Assembly: GCA_013115135.1 (NCBI GenBank)
Contig: JABANP010000335.1
Coordinates: forward strand, 1 to 57,111
Source: Perkinsus olseni
Taxonomy: Eukaryota > Perkinsozoa > Perkinsida > Perkinsidae
DNA length: 57,111 nucleotides
Direction of reading: 5' to 3'
Position 1 is the first letter of the stretch. Each line of letters begins with the position of its first letter. The notes under the pieces were generated by a model, which was given only the letters and a program-made list of their open reading frames with translations, was not told the DNA's origin and did no database searches. Both the position numbers and the translations under genes were made by a program. Below are positions 20,379 through 30,815 of the stretch, piece after piece.

Positions 20379-20980
20379 ATGTCTTGTCTTCTGCGGATTT
20401 TGGTCATCTCCGGTTTCCTTGCCATACGGATCGATTCCACCGGAGGTTATGAGATTTTCTGCAGAGACGACTTAGTGGGCGTGCTGTCCACTACTGAGTG
20501 CTTTTTGGAGGAGAACAATGCTGTGACTCGTGCATTTACCTACGAAGTTACAAGCAATGATGATGGCACCTGGCGCACATCTACCCAGGACTGCAAGGTG
20601 CAGAGGACAGGACAAGAGATCCAGTTCTCGTCCGGCTGTCCACTCGACCATCTGTCCCACAGTCGCAGACCGAGCTATTACAACAAGACTGGCAATGGTG
20701 CCAGAGTTGTCGAGAGAGAATACGATCGGCCGTTTCGCAAAGTGGGGGGCAAACGTACACGTCTGATTCCCCACCTGCATCGTTAGAGATCAAGGAAAGT
20801 GGCGAAATGACTTGGGTGCAAGCTGCTGGCCCTGTTACGAAAATAGAGTGGTTGCGAACAGCATTGCAGCCAGACATAGCTGCAAGTCGTTACTTCAAAC
20901 TCTCTGATGGGACCATAGGATTCTTTACCGCCGATCAAGCGGTCACGCTAGGAGAGAGCATCACTGTTTTGAAGAGGTGA
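20379..20980 (+). CDS. Secreted protein of unknown function, two exons
   Basis: Exon 1 is 20379-20597 (73 codons), exon 2 is 20663-20980 (105 codons and TGA); the 65-nt intron starts GTGCAG, ends in a pyrimidine-rich CCCACAG and keeps phase 0. The predicted protein is about 178 residues. The N-terminus MSCLLRILVISGFLAI has a hydrophobic core typical of a signal peptide, followed by TEVTSNDDGTW-like soluble sequence, a Gln-rich segment and Cys pairs (WCQSC). No domain recognised. Reading through the intron gives a different, less protein-like tail, which favours the spliced model. Secretion is inferred from the leader only. Confidence 0.6.
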
Positions 20981-21819
20981 AGTGCATGCATGTATATTGG
21001 AGCTTCTAATTCATCAGCGCGTCACTCTGCTTTTAGGAACTCCCTTACAATGCTGAACCACCAAGAAATCAGGTGAGGCCTGTCTCGGCTTTTTTGTCGG
21101 TCAATGAGGCATAATCATGTCCTTAGGAACGTGGAGCCGCCTATCAACGATGAAGAACCTCCGCCCAAGTAGTTATGTTAATGACACTCATCAGTTTGCG
21201 AGCCCTCTTCTGTTACGAGGGCATACTTCGAACTTCGAGACCTTTATAGGGTTAAGATATGCTTGCTGTCTTTTTCACAATATGACGTTCCTTGAAGTGT
21301 CTCTTCGGAAGTGATCAAATCATAACTTTCTCAAAAGAGATGACGATTATGTGCACCTCATCTGCGCTTTCGTGTTTTTTCTCAGCTATTGGTCTGCAAT
21401 CGCGATGGAAACCAGGCAGAGCTCATCCAGCATTGAGGACACTGGCGTGGTAAACGTTGAATATACAATCGGTGCACTCTTTCTGTCAAATGAGATTCAA
21501 AATTTCCATTGCAACAAGGAGAGCAGAAAAATCTTTCGTAGTGCGTATGCATCCAGATGATGTACCATCAGTGGCCGTGATATAGCCCTATAGCAGCGTG
21601 ACTATAATATAGTATGAAAAAGTAGCCGTGAGGGGCCGGGAGGAAGTGGTTCCGAAATCCGAACCCTGTGAGCTCAACTCATTAATATGGTATATATCAT
21701 ACCTTCGATTGTCGGGAGGATCAGTCGTGAGCTTCTTCCAAACTCAACTTTCATGATTCACGCTATACAACTCGTATGATACGAGCCTGTATATGCTATA
21801 TTACGTCTCGCATCCTCAG
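20981..21819. other. Probable first exon(s) of the next gene, unresolved
   Basis: An ORF at 21351-21560 starts with a hydrophobic run (HLICAFVFFLSYWSAIAM) and an alternative ATG frame at about 21342 also looks like a leader (MTIMCTSSALSCFFSAIG). Either could be the signal-peptide exon for the gene continuing at 21820, but no donor joins in the required phase 0. A centre-1 palindrome (7-nt arms) is at 21771-21785. Confidence 0.35.
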
Positions 21820-22370
21820 GATTATCCTGCAGAGTACGGCTCCTTCTATCACGGCAACTCGGAGACCACCTCCTGTAAATTCCGCGAAGCAATCTATGAG
21901 GCAGTTGGCCGCTCTCCGAGGCTCAACATAGAAGTGACTGCCACTACCGTGTCAACAAGTAGCGTTGTTTGCCCCAGGATTGGAGACCGACCAGCTTTCG
22001 AAATGTTGTAGGAGATACTAAGCGAGGCATGGTGGATTCTTTTTCTTCTCCTGCAGTTTCTATCCAGCTGCAGTTAGCCTCCATTACTTGCCCGGCGGTC
22101 CCATAAAGAAGCTTCATCGTGTTCATGTTTTTTGATCCATTCGCAATGGAGACCTCAAGATTCCGTCATCAGCTTAATAGGCTTCACTCGGCTCTCCGTT
22201 GGGTGGAAAATCCTAGAGACAAGTTTTTCAAAAATGATCCTGCCATGAAAGGGTCGATTGAGGGGATCTGCTCGGCCGTGCTCACCTTTGTTAAAGAAAT
22301 ATTTACCTTCGAAGAGTTGTGCCGAGCATATACCAATTTTCTCGAGGAATATCTGCGGGCCGACACTTGA
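21820..22370 (+). CDS. Family S member 1 (secreted three-exon family), exons 2 and 3
   Basis: Exon 2 is 21820-22007 (188 nt) after CATCCTCAG; it starts DYPAEYGSFYHG and ends GDRPAFEM, with Cys at the GNSETTSC and VVCP positions. A 101-nt intron (22008-22108) leads to exon 3, 22109-22370, containing FFDPFAMETSRF, IEGICSAVLTF and EIFTFEELCRAY. Exon 2 has the same length and splice phases as the family member at 55.6 kb, and exon 3 the same start phase as those at 25.6 and 55.8 kb. The exon-3 acceptor (CCATAAAG) is weak. The leader exon is not resolved. Function unknown; expected to be secreted by analogy with the 55-kb member. Confidence 0.6.
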
Positions 22371-23110
22371 ACACATTTTGACCGGCCTTGGATAAGTCGA
22401 TGTGAATGAACATTCGTCTTGCTCGAACACAGGCTGTTTTGTCATTTATCAGTTAGTGCTCTCACTCTTTCTTCTTTGGTGACTTCGGAGTTGATGTGCC
22501 AAGAAACGTATGATGATGTCCATGATGATGTATTTGTTGTATGTGGCTTTTGAGGAGTCCATGTGTTGCATTCAGTCTCAGGAAAGATGGGGCTGATTAC
22601 CTCGTCTGGAAGCGCTCTGTGCTGGGGGTGCGCAAAACCAGGACGTAGAGGATACCTCTGCAGTGCCATTTCCAGACCGTAAATTCCAGCCTCTAGATTT
22701 CTCGCACTGTCTCTTGCTGGTGCAATCCGAGATCACTCTCAATACCATCCGATTGCGCGGACTCGTCGCCGACGAGCCGTCGGGGTCATCTGCAGATCTG
22801 TAGATTCCTTAAGGAGAGGGATCTAACCTCAGGAGACCTAATTTAAGTCACTTAAAGAAGGAGGGGGGTTGAAGGCGAGGCTGCCCTGCCTTAATAGATC
22901 TTTAAAGAGCCTTTAGGTGAGGAGCGTTAGTGAAACGTACTTAGCTTCCTAAAGGTTCTATTTCAAGGAAACTTAAGAAACCTCACTTTAAGGCGCGTGG
23001 CTACTAAAGGTTGCGTGGGCGCGTGCAGGTGCGAGTTCCACCCCCGAAGAGGGGCCGAATTCCTTTCGACGAACTTGTCAGCCTTTCGCGAAAACGGTTA
23101 GAAACTGGCG
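22371..23110 (+). repeat. Duplicated downstream block, copy 1
   Basis: From TGACCGGCCT through the block around AGAGGGGCCGA this is a diverged copy of 25890-26470. Each copy has private palindromes: here 22762-22776 (7-nt arms, centre 1), absent at the matching site of copy 2. About 230 bp of purine-rich sequence at 22800-23030 is also private to this copy. Confidence 0.75.
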
Positions 23111-23235
23111 GTTTCGAGCTGGAAATTTCGTGGTTGTACGGCTAGGGCCGCTGTTTTTCAATGGAGTTCACTACTAGAGCAAGCTGAGCTCTACAAAGTT
23201 AACCTATTTCTGTAGTCTTAGTGACGATGCAGACC

Positions 23236-23330
23236 ACCCAACTAATTATATATGCTGCAGTTCTCCCAATTCTGCTCAACTCAAAGGTAGGTCTCGGAAT
23301 GAAATCTAATCTGTGCGCTTGCGCTCGGCC
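23236..23330 (+). repeat. Dispersed repeat C, copy 1
   Basis: Shares the blocks around CCCAATTCTGCTC, TCGGAATGAA and AATCTGTGC with copies at 27573-27666 and 32706-32785. Confidence 0.65.
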
Positions 23331-23970
23331 TTTGGAGATTGAGGAGAATATAGACTCCTCTACAGGGTGTTCCAATTCGATACGCGAATCGCTTCAATAG
23401 GTATACCACGTGTTTGAGGCTGAAACGTGAGTACGACATGCAAGAATGTATCCAAAACTAAGTCTTCTTATACTAGCTAATCGATCGGCCGTTTCAGTTA
23501 CCTGAGGGCGCGCGGAAAAAATTCCCAGCAGAAAGCCGTGCCAATTCGTTATGCAACTCAGTTCTTGTAACTCGAAAAAGAAACTTACAGCTCTTCCACA
23601 GCTGTGGACCAATCGGCCAACGATAAGGTCGCCATTACTGGACAGAAGAAAAAGGGAACGAAAACACCACTGATTACACACATGCCAGTGGCACCATATT
23701 CACCAGAGACAGCTCACCAGCCGGACTCCCATTCTGAACGGCTCTCCGACGGAAAACTTTCCGTCCCAGTAATAGCCGTATACCCCGCTCCCAGGAGCCC
23801 TGGAATACCACCAGCCTGGTATGCTGCCAACGCATACCATACAACCCACCCTGAACAAGTTGTTTCCAGTTGTTCGAGACAACTGGAAGCTCTTAACCAG
23901 ACACACATCACGTATCGATTGGACTGTCCTTGAACACGAGCAAACCATGATTTAGTTATCACGTCTTCCT
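23331..23970. other. No gene seen
   Basis: Only short open frames. Inverted repeats at 23752-23769 (8-nt arms) and about 23866-23890 (10-nt arms, 5-nt spacer). Confidence 0.5.
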
Positions 23971-24664
23971 GGGGCCTATTCAAGTGCTTTTCGTTTCCGG
24001 GTTCCGAGTCCGAGGGAAATTTACCGGGAAACGAGTCCGAGGAGTACTTTTCCGAGACATCATCTATTCGAGTGCTCGGGCTAATTTTACGGGTATATTC
24101 TCCGATTTCTGACTACGGGTCAGAGTTCCAACTGTTCAAGTGCCCCTCTACATAAATTTCCCGAGCTCGGAGAAAAAAGCTCTCACTTGGGAAATTCAAA
24201 GTTGCACGTTTCGTGGATACGCGCAGCACAGCTTTCAAGATGCGCTATGAGATGCGCCTTGAAGATGCGACAGTCATCTTGATCTTCAAGATGCGCTAAA
24301 TGAGATTGTTACTGAACGGCAGACTGTGAGTATATTTGATTAGTTTTGCTACTGTAGTGTGATATGTGTGGTATGGACATTCGGAAGGGGTGTAGTGTTC
24401 ACTCGGAAAGGCTGGGGCTCGGAATCAGTACCCGTTTCTTGTCGGAAAATTTGTCCTCGGAAACTGATCCTGTGAGCCCCACTCGAATAGACCTCGGATT
24501 TCCGGCTCGTAAGAGCGCAACTCGGATTCGGAAAAGTTCCGCCGAGCGCTCGGGCCGAGCACTCAACTCGCGAATTCACTTGAATGCATCATTCTATCCC
24601 GAGTTCGGAAGGGATGCCCTTCCGACTACTCAGACTCGGTAAAAGGGGTACTTGAATAGGCCCC
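23971..24664. mobile_element. MITE-like element with 15-17-bp terminal inverted repeats
   Basis: GGGGCCTATTCAAGT opens the stretch and its reverse complement closes it at 24664, with further patchy inverted similarity inside. Related TATTCGAGTGCTCGG motifs recur within. No ORF of note. No clean target-site duplication was found, so the superfamily is open; non-autonomous DNA element by structure. Confidence 0.55.
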
Positions 24665-24962
24665 TGCTCTCAGGCTTCGACCGAATTCTCCTGCGTCTTC
24701 CTCCATCCTCCCGGTCTTTCCCAGCTGCTGCCATAAGAGCGTCCGGCCTCGGTCCGAGCTGCTGGTTTTTTTATCTTTTCCGAAGTATCCAATAGTGAGC
24801 CTCGAACGGAGGAAAATACACAAATGTTATGCCTATCCGGCACTACAATAGACCCCTGCGATTACCGTGACACGGTATAAAATGAGCAAACCAAGAAATT
24901 TCGAGGCCGTGCTCATCACCGCGCCCCAACCTCTTCTCATTCATTGAACTTGCTCGAAGATC

Positions 24963-25238
24963 GGACCTCCAGTGGAGGTCCTCCACTGAGGCAAGACTGA
25001 AGTATAAGGTGACCCACGCGCCACTCCTCTACTTTGATAGATCGATCGGCGGTGATTTAGACTCTAAATCACCGCTGATCGATCCATCAAAGTGATCAAC
25101 TCTAAATTTTCGAGATCGATGTTGAGTGGCGAAGTCCGGTTCGGTCAATTAGACCTCAAGAACGCGCATGATTTCCTACCCCAACCGTGCGTAGTGTAAA
25201 GTGGCAAGATCACTGGATCGTGAGTCACGATTCGTGAC
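24963..25238. repeat. Palindrome cluster
   Basis: 24963-24981 and 24970-24988 (9-nt arms, centre 1, chained); 25031-25093 (31-nt arms, two mismatches, centre 1); 25217-25231 and 25224-25238 (7-nt arms, centre 1, chained). The 63-nt palindrome is the longest in the window. Confidence 0.95.
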
Positions 25239-25341
25239 GCGCTGGTCCGTTGAGCTAGTTCTTCCTAGCTATACTTGAGATTTAGTTTTATAATTGGATT
25301 CGTAGTATCCTGGTTTCGTCGTGCCTATCAGTCATGGTAAT

Positions 25342-25868
25342 GAGTAATTATGTTGGCGAGCGTGCTGACTCGGTTCTCCACCCGATCGTTCATCCGGTCG
25401 TTCTTAATAGAAACTTTTTATTGGCCGCATATCGGACCGTCCAATTTGGGCGTGCCATCCTCAACTGTCTCCGAAGGGGAGTCCGACGGCGACCGACCTG
25501 CATTCGAAGAGAGGTAAGAGATAATGAGCGATGCATGGTAAATCTTGTTCTTCCCGTGCAGTTCCTTTTTTTCTGGAGTTTACTTTCGATACAGGCCTGA
25601 CGGTGCCGAGAAGAAACTTGCTCCAACTCGCGTTTTCGACCCATTCAGAATGGTGGAGTTCTCGAGAGTTCGTCGTCAGGTGAATAAGCTTTACCGGGCT
25701 ATCGATGAGATAGGAATTCCTGAGAGTTTAGTATTTGAAAAAGATAATCCTGTCATGAAAGAATTGATTGAGGGAGTCTGCTCGGCTGTGATCACCTCTA
25801 TGAAGGAGATATTTACCTTTGAAGAGGTGTGCCGAGCGTACACCTACTTGCTCGAGAAAGGTCTTTAA
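25342..25868 (+). CDS. Family S member 2, exons 2 (partial) and 3
   Basis: Exon 2 ends at 25513 with GDRPAFEE, split by a GTAAGA donor in the same codon phase as members 1 and 3. Its upstream part is diverged and the frame is open only from about 25342. An 81-nt intron with a long T-tract (25514-25594) leads to exon 3, 25595-25868: VFDPFRMVEFSRVRRQ, then IEGVCSAVITSMKEIF and TFEEVCRAYTYLLEKG. Exon 3 is clearly homologous to that of member 1, but exon 2 lacks the expected N-terminal half and the Cys pattern, so the gene may be a partial or altered copy. No leader exon found. Confidence 0.55.
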
Positions 25869-25889
25869 CACGAACATCAATACTCCCTC

Positions 25890-26470
25890 TAAGATATTAT
25901 GACCGGCCTCGCATAAGTCGATGTGAACGAATATTCGTCACTCGTCTAGCTAGATTTAATCTAGTAGATTACGGGCTGTATTGTCATTCAATATGTTCTC
26001 TCACTCTTTCTACTTTGGTGACTTCGGAGGTGATGTTCCAACTTGGAACTTCCAAGAAACACATGATGATGATTATGATGATGTATTCGTTGTACGTCGC
26101 TTTTGAGGAGCCTATGAGTTCCACTCAGTCTCAAGAGAGAGGGTGCTGGATACCTAATCCCGAAACGCTGTTTCCGAACCAGTCGTTGGTGGAGGTAGGC
26201 AAACTGATAAAGTAGAGGATGCCTCTGCAGCACCATTTCCAGCTTTTAGATTCCTCGCACTGTCTCTCGCTGGAGCAATCCGAGATCACTCTCATTGCTA
26301 TCCGGACCGCTATCATCTGCTGCATGGGCATGTGCAGCTGCAAGCTTCACCTACCAAGAGGGGCCGAGTTCTTCCGTCGAGCTTGCCGGCCTCTCGCGGA
26401 AACAGGATTAGAAGCTGACGGTTTCGAGCAGGTCCTGTTCAGCAGGAAATTTGCTTTTACACTCCTATCC
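25890..26470 (+). repeat. Duplicated downstream block, copy 2
   Basis: Diverged copy of 22371-23110 following the same gene. Private palindromes, both 7-nt arms with 1-nt centre: 25950-25964 and 26035-26049; neither is present in copy 1, where flanking sequence is continuous. Confidence 0.75.
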
Positions 26471-28544
26471 TATCCGCATGATGTCTACGCACTAGACGCC
26501 GCCCCGGGGGCTCTGCGAAGCAGGGGCGTCGCTCCTGCCCCATGATGGGCACATGATGGCACAGAGTGTTTGAACGGGCACATGGAAATTTCCGGGCACG
26601 GAAATTTTCCGAAAAATTTCCATCTGTTTTTTGGGGTCGAAAAATAGTGGAAAAATGCTCTTTTTAGGTATATTTCGGTTATATTGGCGAACTCGACGGA
26701 TTTCGGTTTCTACCAACGTTAAGTGATTCGGTTCGTTCACGATTAAGAAAGATCAATTCAATATTCGACTATTCGAAGAACCGGGAGAGTCGGTTTGCAA
26801 CGCGAACCGTGGTTGCGCTGTTGCAACTCCTTGCCAAAACTTGAAAACTTGCAATGCTTTCATTGCTAGTAGCACGCATAAACATATGAAGAATAGTAGG
26901 AAGAAGTTTCATTGTTAGCTCGATATGATTCAGAGATCTTTGAAACTCTTACTGTGAAGATCTACTGGGTCTTACGACTATGTACGATGGCTTGCGTCTA
27001 TGAGGGTCACATCAAACACTCATTGCTCAACAGCGCGGCGAGTCATGTGCGCGCCCGCATAATCGATTGCTCTTCTGCGCAATGCGCAAATCTGCCCGTC
27101 TATTCACAGCTTTGTTTTCATGGCTCCCTTAGACGCTAGAAGCTACTTCCGCAGAGTGCAGGTACCTAGCGATGACCCTGCGACGTGACTTCATGCCGCC
27201 CCAGATGGTACGGGTTGAATCAACCTGGCCGATGAGGAAAGAGCGCTCGCCCGAAAGGAGATTTTGTTAGTTGGAGTATTTTTCGGGAAAATTTCCGAGT
27301 ATTTTTCGGTAATTTTCCATTTCGGGAATTTAGTCAAATGCCGAAGCATATCGAACACTCTTTATCGCTCCTGGAGCGATTCGCTACTGCCTCGCTAGCT
27401 ACTCGGGATTCCCGACCCCTCCGCCAATTTGCTGATGTCTCAACAACGCGCTAAAGTGATGATACCCTCGAGCGGCTCGAGTCGAGTCCCGTACAGGTGG
27501 CCTTATTCCGAATAGGTTATTCGGCAAATAGGCTTCTATATAGTATAGTAAGTTACCCAATTTCTGTGGTTCCCCCAACTTAGTATGTATATTTCAGTTG
27601 CCCCAATTGTGTTCTGCGTGTAAGTAAGTTTCGGAATGAATTGTAATCTGTGCACTTGCACACGGCCTCACTTGCACAGCGAAGACCGCAGCGGCTGGCG
27701 ACGGAAGTGGAAGATGCTGAGTGCCGGAAGTGCATCGTTGTTGCTGTCCCAATCACCCGTAGCGCACTATGTGTCTCTCTCGGGTGAAGAAAGCCCTTAG
27801 CTAAGCTTAAGCTGTGAAGATAGTCTTCATCCATTAGTTATAATCAGGCCTTCTAAGGCATCCCCCTGATATCACATCCAATGTGGTGTTAACTCAATCG
27901 ACAAATCACTAGCACTTTGGAGAATCTCTATGTATTCAATCGATTCGATAGCGCTATGAGAATATAACGAGAAAGAGGGCAATACCGACTCCTGTACGAC
28001 GCGTGACAAAATAATAAGGAGTCGTGCCATCATCACACCATCTCGCTCAGAAACTGTACTTCGCGTAATGTCGGTGAAACTGCATTTAACGATAATTAGT
28101 TGGAATAGACCTGTGATGTTGGCTACGCAATAAGTTGTCTTCACTCTCTATCTTCCTATACCTAACAGAAATGTCCATTCCCTCTCTTCCCGTTTACCTT
28201 GTCCTGCTCGGTCAACCCTCATTGGTTGTTGCCATTTGGCGTACAACAACAACTCTAGAGGCGAGTCTATCACAAAACATCAGAGTCGTATACCCATCTC
28301 AGCTTAGGGCCCCCCTTCTATGTCGAGCTCCCGTCCTCAGTGAGGACTCCTCACTATAGTCAGAGGGCGTTTTTGAAGCCGTACACCGTATAGCTAATGG
28401 GCCTTAGCCTCGAGTCGCGGCGTTCAGGTATTAGTCGAGCGTTTTTGGTGTGAGCGAGTATCTGACAGAATCATCGTCTTTCCTGGGGTCGTCCAACTGT
28501 TTTCCTTCAAGAAAAGGGTAAAAAGCAATGAGAGAAGCTGTCAG
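26471..28544. other. No gene seen; AT-rich GAAAATTTCC motifs and repeat C
   Basis: Short frames only. 26.58-26.66 and 27.27-27.33 kb share degenerate TTTTCGGGAAAATTTCC motifs. Chained palindromes 28333-28347 and 28339-28355 (arms 7 and 8, centre 1). Confidence 0.5.
27573..28110 (+). repeat. Dispersed repeat C, copy 2
   Basis: Opens with the C core (27573-27666) and continues with a block around GAATATAACGAGAAAGAG that matches 32.88-33.03 kb, so this and copy 3 share about 400 bp with gaps. Confidence 0.65.
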
Positions 28545-28688
28545 TGAAATTGCACGAAAACTGCTGCAGTTCAACTGGAAGAGTCGTGCAGAAGAGCAGC
28601 TTCGTACGAGGCAGTTCTGAGTGACCTCGACGAGTTTTGTCGGGCTTTTATATCTATCGTAACGCAGGAAGAAGCGTCGATACTAAGT
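28545..28688 (+). pseudogene. Possible degenerate exon 3 of family S
   Basis: A 47-codon open frame ending in TAG reads YEAVLSDLDEFCRAFISIV near its end, reminiscent of the FTFEELCRAYTNFL region of family S exon 3. The rest does not align. Weak evidence. Confidence 0.2.
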
Positions 28689-29960
28689 TAGTGACTTGAA
28701 CTTCGTGAATTAACTTTTCGAAGTGGATCCTACTAAGTGGGGGTTCCTCTCGGGTTCAGTTTTAGTTGAGTTATAGTTGGGGTCCCCAACTATGAGTTAA
28801 ACCCCAACTGCAAGTCGAACTGCGGTCTGACTGACGATTCAGATATTTATTGACAGTTTCAGATTATTCCGACTGCTCTCAATGCGCAAGCCGGCCGGTC
28901 TTGGCCCATTGAATATGAGGGTGGTTAGGGTAGTTATGATAAGGGGCCGCACACGTTGGAACCGGTCAGCGGCGCTGACTCAGCGCGAGCTTCGCTGAGC
29001 GAACTGCGCTCGCCTGTGACGCCAGATTGTCGATCGGATGATCTATAGCCGATTGTTCATCGCAGACGTTAACTGTCTCGGCGTTTTTACCGTTACTGCA
29101 CAACACCGTTAGCTGCAGATACGTACCTCTCGAAGTCACTTTGCGTTCTAACGGTAGAGCTCTGGAACCCAAGAAACTACATAGGCCTCGCATGATCTGC
29201 GACTCTAAGAAATGTTGTATTCTTCTTACTCATACGTGTAACACAAGGCCAAAGGGAGCTTGTGAGATGGATCTTATGAAAGAGCTATTGCCCAGACTAC
29301 TCTGCACGCATAAACATAGACGGAGCGTAACAAGAAATTCGGGCCCCAGATGCCCGATGTGCTAGCCTCGCCGCTCGATGTCACGCCAATTGTCTATTTT
29401 TCTGTCTCATCGCGTGCCCTTCAGATATGCCCTAGTTTACCTGTGTGAGCACAGTATTGACTGCGTTCATTGAGCTAGGGTCTTCATGTTCGATGTACCG
29501 ACCCCTTTTCACTGTCTTTTTTGTTTTATCGCCCCCAGAAAGGGCTATGGTATCGTCTCATGTCTGTGACTAGTGGCGCACTTTCACACGTGCGAGTTGG
29601 CCCGCTGTTCACAAAGATCGGCCATGATCAACGCAATAGCACAAGATGGAGCCAAAGGGAACTCTTATTTTAGTTCATCAGTGGGCATGCAGAGTGTCTA
29701 GAAACGGTGGGCGAGCGATATATAGAGAATCATTGGGTGAGCGGAGCGACTTCGCATGCGCCAAGCTCCCAGCACGCGAACACCGGCACAGGTGTGACGC
29801 GATCGATTTGCTCAGCGTAAAAAGCAGGCCAAAAATCTGAGATTAGTCTTTCTTTGCTTCACATCGGCTTCAAGTGTCGAGTAGCACATCAGCAGCAGTT
29901 GGTGACCAACTGTTGGTCCATCCTGTAGTCGATTAGTTTCTCTGAAAACTCTCTTGCTCA
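28689..29960. other. No gene seen; palindromes
   Basis: 28773-28793 (10-nt arms, centre 1, followed by a third copy of the arm near 28800) and 28972-28986 (7, centre 1) inside a GC-rich patch of overlapping short palindromes. Small ORFs at 29141 and 29646 have no support. Confidence 0.5.
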
Positions 29961-30815
29961 ATGGTCAACTTCATCCCGCTTCGCCCATTCGCCACTCTAC
30001 TCATGGTTATCAACGCTGCTCCGGACGTCGGCTGGTTTATCCACTACGCGAAGGATTACCATGTGCACTTCACCGTGGACGAGAATCAGACGGCCAGTCT
30101 TTTTGTCTTCAACGCTTATGCTAGGCGAGGCCCGGCTATTACTCCAGGATCCCGCCAGGCCCTCCACCCCACTATCGAAATACGTGATGAAGTACCTGTG
30201 ACTAGGGTGACGGACAATGTCTACTCCATCGATTTCCCCCCGGATGTTCTCCGCAAGTGGTACACCAACATCGCAGATAGCCTATATACTGCTGGCCACG
30301 TAGACTCCAAGGATGGGTTCCCCCCTGCCGGTATTCAGCCCGGGGACTTGGTCACTATCACTCATACATCGGGTGACACCTATACCACCAACTTCCGCGG
30401 CGAGACGATTGAGCTTCTGAGAAAATCAAGAGGCCTGCGATACTATCAGTCAGGTTTATTCGAGTATGAAGAGCCCGTGGCCCCCCACCTCAAGCTGTCT
30501 GTCTATGTACGCTTTGAGAAAACCGTTCGTCGTCGTGTAGACCTAGGGTCTGTGGGTATACTGGTTGCGTGCGACGGGAGGTCTACTAGTCGCTTTCACT
30601 TCAGACTTGTAGAAGACACCAAAAAGCCATACCAGCGCTACAACGTCGAGCCGGCTGGTAGAGGTACCTTCGATCAGTTCATACAAATGGTGAGGTACGT
30701 CTGCCCAACCAAACGTCTGCAGCCTGTTGACCTCACAAATATCGTCTTCGGCTCCTACCGTACGATCTACGTGCCATTCGAAGGAGGCCGTATGGCTCTA
30801 ACCAGAGTCGAGTAG
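29961..30815 (+). CDS. Predicted secreted protein, intronless, 284 residues
   Basis: A single uninterrupted ORF in a region where other frames are short, with consistent protein-like composition throughout. The N-terminus MVNFIPLRPFATLLMVINAAP looks like a signal peptide with cleavage after the Ala-Ala. The body is rich in beta-forming residues (HVHFTVDENQTASLFVFNA, VTRVTDNVYSIDFP, GDLVTITHTSGDTYTT, VRFEKTVRRRVDLGSVGILVACDG), suggesting a beta-sandwich type extracellular protein. No catalytic motif or transmembrane segment beyond the leader. The start at 29961 is the first ATG and gives the leader. Function not recognised; lineage-specific secreted protein is the best description. Confidence 0.8.
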   Translation: MVNFIPLRPFATLLMVINAAPDVGWFIHYAKDYHVHFTVDENQTASLFVFNAYARRGPAITPGSRQALHPTIEIRDEVPVTRVTDNVYSIDFPPDVLRKWYTNIADSLYTAGHVDSKDGFPPAGIQPGDLVTITHTSGDTYTTNFRGETIELLRKSRGLRYYQSGLFEYEEPVAPHLKLSVYVRFEKTVRRRVDLGSVGILVACDGRSTSRFHFRLVEDTKKPYQRYNVEPAGRGTFDQFIQMVRYVCPTKRLQPVDLTNIVFGSYRTIYVPFEGGRMALTRVE

